Shown piece by piece: positions 5,007 through 6,312 of a stretch of 6,312 nt of DNA. The position numbers were made by a program, and so were the translations under genes. The DNA is from an uncultured bacterium (lineage in GTDB: Bacteria; Actinomycetota; Coriobacteriia; Coriobacteriales; Coriobacteriaceae): NCBI GenBank assembly GCA_905215835.1, contig CAJMRR010000121.1:1-6312 (forward strand). The letters are read 5' to 3'. The notes under the pieces are model-generated. The model searched no databases. It saw only the letters and a program-made list of their open reading frames with translations, and had not been told where the DNA came from. Each line of letters begins with the position of its first letter. The stretch's first letter is position 1.

Positions 5007-6236
5007 ATGGATCGAAACGAACTCGACCCCAGCGTCCCCAGCGCCACGGAGGTCAAGAAGATCCCCCTCATCATTAAGGTGTACGCCGTCCTGTGCATCC
5101 TGTCCGGCGTGGGCACGCTCCCTTCGGTCGGCGCCTTTATGTGGCAGGTCATCACCGCGCTCATCAACGGCAACGCCGCCGCCAAGCTCGGCGACAACAC
5201 GCTCGTCGCGGTCGGCCTTATCGTCGCCGGCATCATGCTCTCGGCTGCCAGTGCTGTCATCTTGATCATCTTTGGCCTAGACCTCATCAAGAACCAGCGT
5301 CGCAATGCCGCCCGTCTGTCCTATATCCTTATCGCGTTTACCGTCGTCGAGCTTTTGGTTGACGTGATGCTCCAGGGCATCGGGCCCTTCTTGCTGCGCC
5401 CTGCCATCCAGCTCGGCATCCTCGTCGCACTTTCGGCCACCGTCGACCCCACGCTGCGCCAGGAGCGCGAGCTGCAGCGCCGCCTGCAGGAGATGCTCGA
5501 CCGCGACGCCGCCGCCGAGGGCATGCTCGGGCGCGATGAAACCGGCGAAGGCTACATCAAGCTCAACTACTTCAACCTGTTCTGGGTATTCTTTGTCTGC
5601 TGCATACTCGGCCTGGTCCTGGAGGATATCTGGCATATGACCGTCAACGATCCGGGTGTCTACCAGGACCGCGCCGGTATGCTGTTTGGCCCCTTCAGCC
5701 CCATCTACGGCTTTGGTGCCGTGCTCATGACCATGGTGCTCAACCGCTTCTATAAAAAGAACCCCATCATCATTTTCCTGGTGAGCGCCCTGCTCGGCGC
5801 CAGCTTTGAGGTGTTCGTGGGCTGGTTTATGCAGACCGCGTTTGGCGTGGTCTCGTGGAGCTACTCGCACATAACGCTGTTCGGTATGCCCGACCCGCTC
5901 GTGGTCCTCACGGGCGGACGCACCTGCACGGGCTTCGCCTGTCTGTGGGGCCTGGGCGGCCTCATCTGGATCAAGCTGCTGCTGCCGAGGCTGCTCAAGC
6001 TCATCAACATGATTCCGTGGAAGAGCCGCTACTCGGCTACCGTCATCTTCACCATCATTATGCTGGTCGATGGCGTTATGACGCTGCAGTCACTCGATTA
6101 TTGGTATCAGCGCGTCAACGGCACGGAACCGGATATTCCCGTTGCGCAGTTCTACGGCAAGTACTTCGATAATGACTTTATGGAGAATCGCTTCCAGAGC
6201 ATGACCATGAGCCCCAAGGATGCGACGCGCGTGTAG
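5007..6236 (+). CDS. Polytopic membrane protein with C-terminal CmpB-type (putative ABC transporter, PF06541-like) domain
   Basis: The 409-residue product is an integral membrane protein with two parts. Residues 1-17 are polar. About 18-145 hold roughly four hydrophobic segments (near 18-40, 66-95, 103-122 and 125-145). A charged, probably helical linker follows (150-180, RQERELQRRLQEMLDRD). The second part resembles the family named ABC_trans_CmpB: LFWVFFVCCILGLVLEDIWH at 191-210, RAGMLFGPFSPIYGFGAVL at 222-240, a segment at 253-275 with FEVFVGWF, then GGRTCTGFACLWGLGG at 303-318 and a final helix near 343-361. The family name implies a transporter, but substrate and mechanism are not established as far as I know, and no ATPase gene is adjacent. 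The polar tail (362-409) has no motif I recognise. The gene stands alone, divergent from purF and followed by a terminator. Confidence 0.85.
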   Translation: MDRNELDPSVPSATEVKKIPLIIKVYAVLCILSGVGTLPSVGAFMWQVITALINGNAAAKLGDNTLVAVGLIVAGIMLSAASAVILIIFGLDLIKNQRRNAARLSYILIAFTVVELLVDVMLQGIGPFLLRPAIQLGILVALSATVDPTLRQERELQRRLQEMLDRDAAAEGMLGRDETGEGYIKLNYFNLFWVFFVCCILGLVLEDIWHMTVNDPGVYQDRAGMLFGPFSPIYGFGAVLMTMVLNRFYKKNPIIIFLVSALLGASFEVFVGWFMQTAFGVVSWSYSHITLFGMPDPLVVLTGGRTCTGFACLWGLGGLIWIKLLLPRLLKLINMIPWKSRYSATVIFTIIMLVDGVMTLQSLDYWYQRVNGTEPDIPVAQFYGKYFDNDFMENRFQSMTMSPKDATRV

Positions 6237-6258
6237 CGCCAACCGCGCCCAAAACGCA

Positions 6259-6296
6259 AAATGCCCGCCGGTATCACACGTACCGGCGGGCATTTC
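6259..6296 (+). terminator. Strong intrinsic terminator after the membrane protein gene
   Basis: AAATGCCCGCCGGTA (6259-6273) and TACCGGCGGGCATTT (6281-6295) form a perfect 15-bp stem with a 7-base loop, 22 bases past the stop codon. The T residues closing the stem are followed only by CTATA, while the opposite strand has TTTTGCGTTTT after the stem. It can therefore work in both directions and may also end a leftward transcript from beyond the window. Confidence 0.85.
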
Positions 6297-6312
6297 TATA
6301 AACGAGCCCTCT

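Noticed and set aside
4733..5305. Leftward open frame of 190 codons across the divergent region
   Set aside because: It overlaps the promoter region and the start of the membrane protein gene on the other strand, has low-complexity basic sequence and no recognisable domain.

Overview
This is a GC-rich bacterial window carrying ordinary chromosomal genes. It best fits an actinobacterium of the Coriobacteriia, most likely Collinsella or a close relative. The grounds are high GC with strong G/C third-position bias, a PurF with four iron-sulfur cysteines, and intergenic spacers filled with short GGGGAC/GTCCCC repeats of a kind I associate with these genomes. The genus is an inference; no rRNA or other marker gene is present.

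Layout, left to right. (1) Bases 1-229, minus strand: the first 76 codons of a membrane-anchored protein that runs off the left edge. (2) Bases 230-426: a spacer with several GGGGAC-type repeats and small inverted repeats. (3) Bases 427-891, minus: a stand-alone PTS EIIA domain protein of the galactitol (GatA) type, with no EIIB or EIIC beside it. (4) Bases 892-1089: a second repeat-rich spacer with a 16-bp perfect inverted repeat, followed by a likely intrinsic terminator for the operon to its right. (5) Bases 1090-4712, minus: a de novo purine operon transcribed purF, purM, purN. purM and purN overlap by 11 bases. purF and purM are separated by 157 bases holding GC-rich hairpins. (6) Bases 4713-5006: a divergent intergenic region with a TATAAT hexamer on each strand. 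(7) Bases 5007-6236, plus: a polytopic membrane protein ending in a CmpB-type (PF06541-like) domain. (8) A strong hairpin terminator closes the window.

The three pur genes act in one pathway. PurF makes phosphoribosylamine from PRPP and glutamine (step 1). PurN formylates GAR (step 3). PurM closes the imidazole ring of AIR (step 5). The EIIA protein and the two membrane proteins have no obvious link to purine synthesis.

I found no phage, insertion sequence, CRISPR array, RNA gene or defence-like cassette, and nothing that amounts to a new system. The points most worth a second look are the dispersed GGGGAC repeats, including a possible copy inside the pur operon, the orphan EIIA gene between two repeat clusters, and lineage-looking additions in PurF and PurN.
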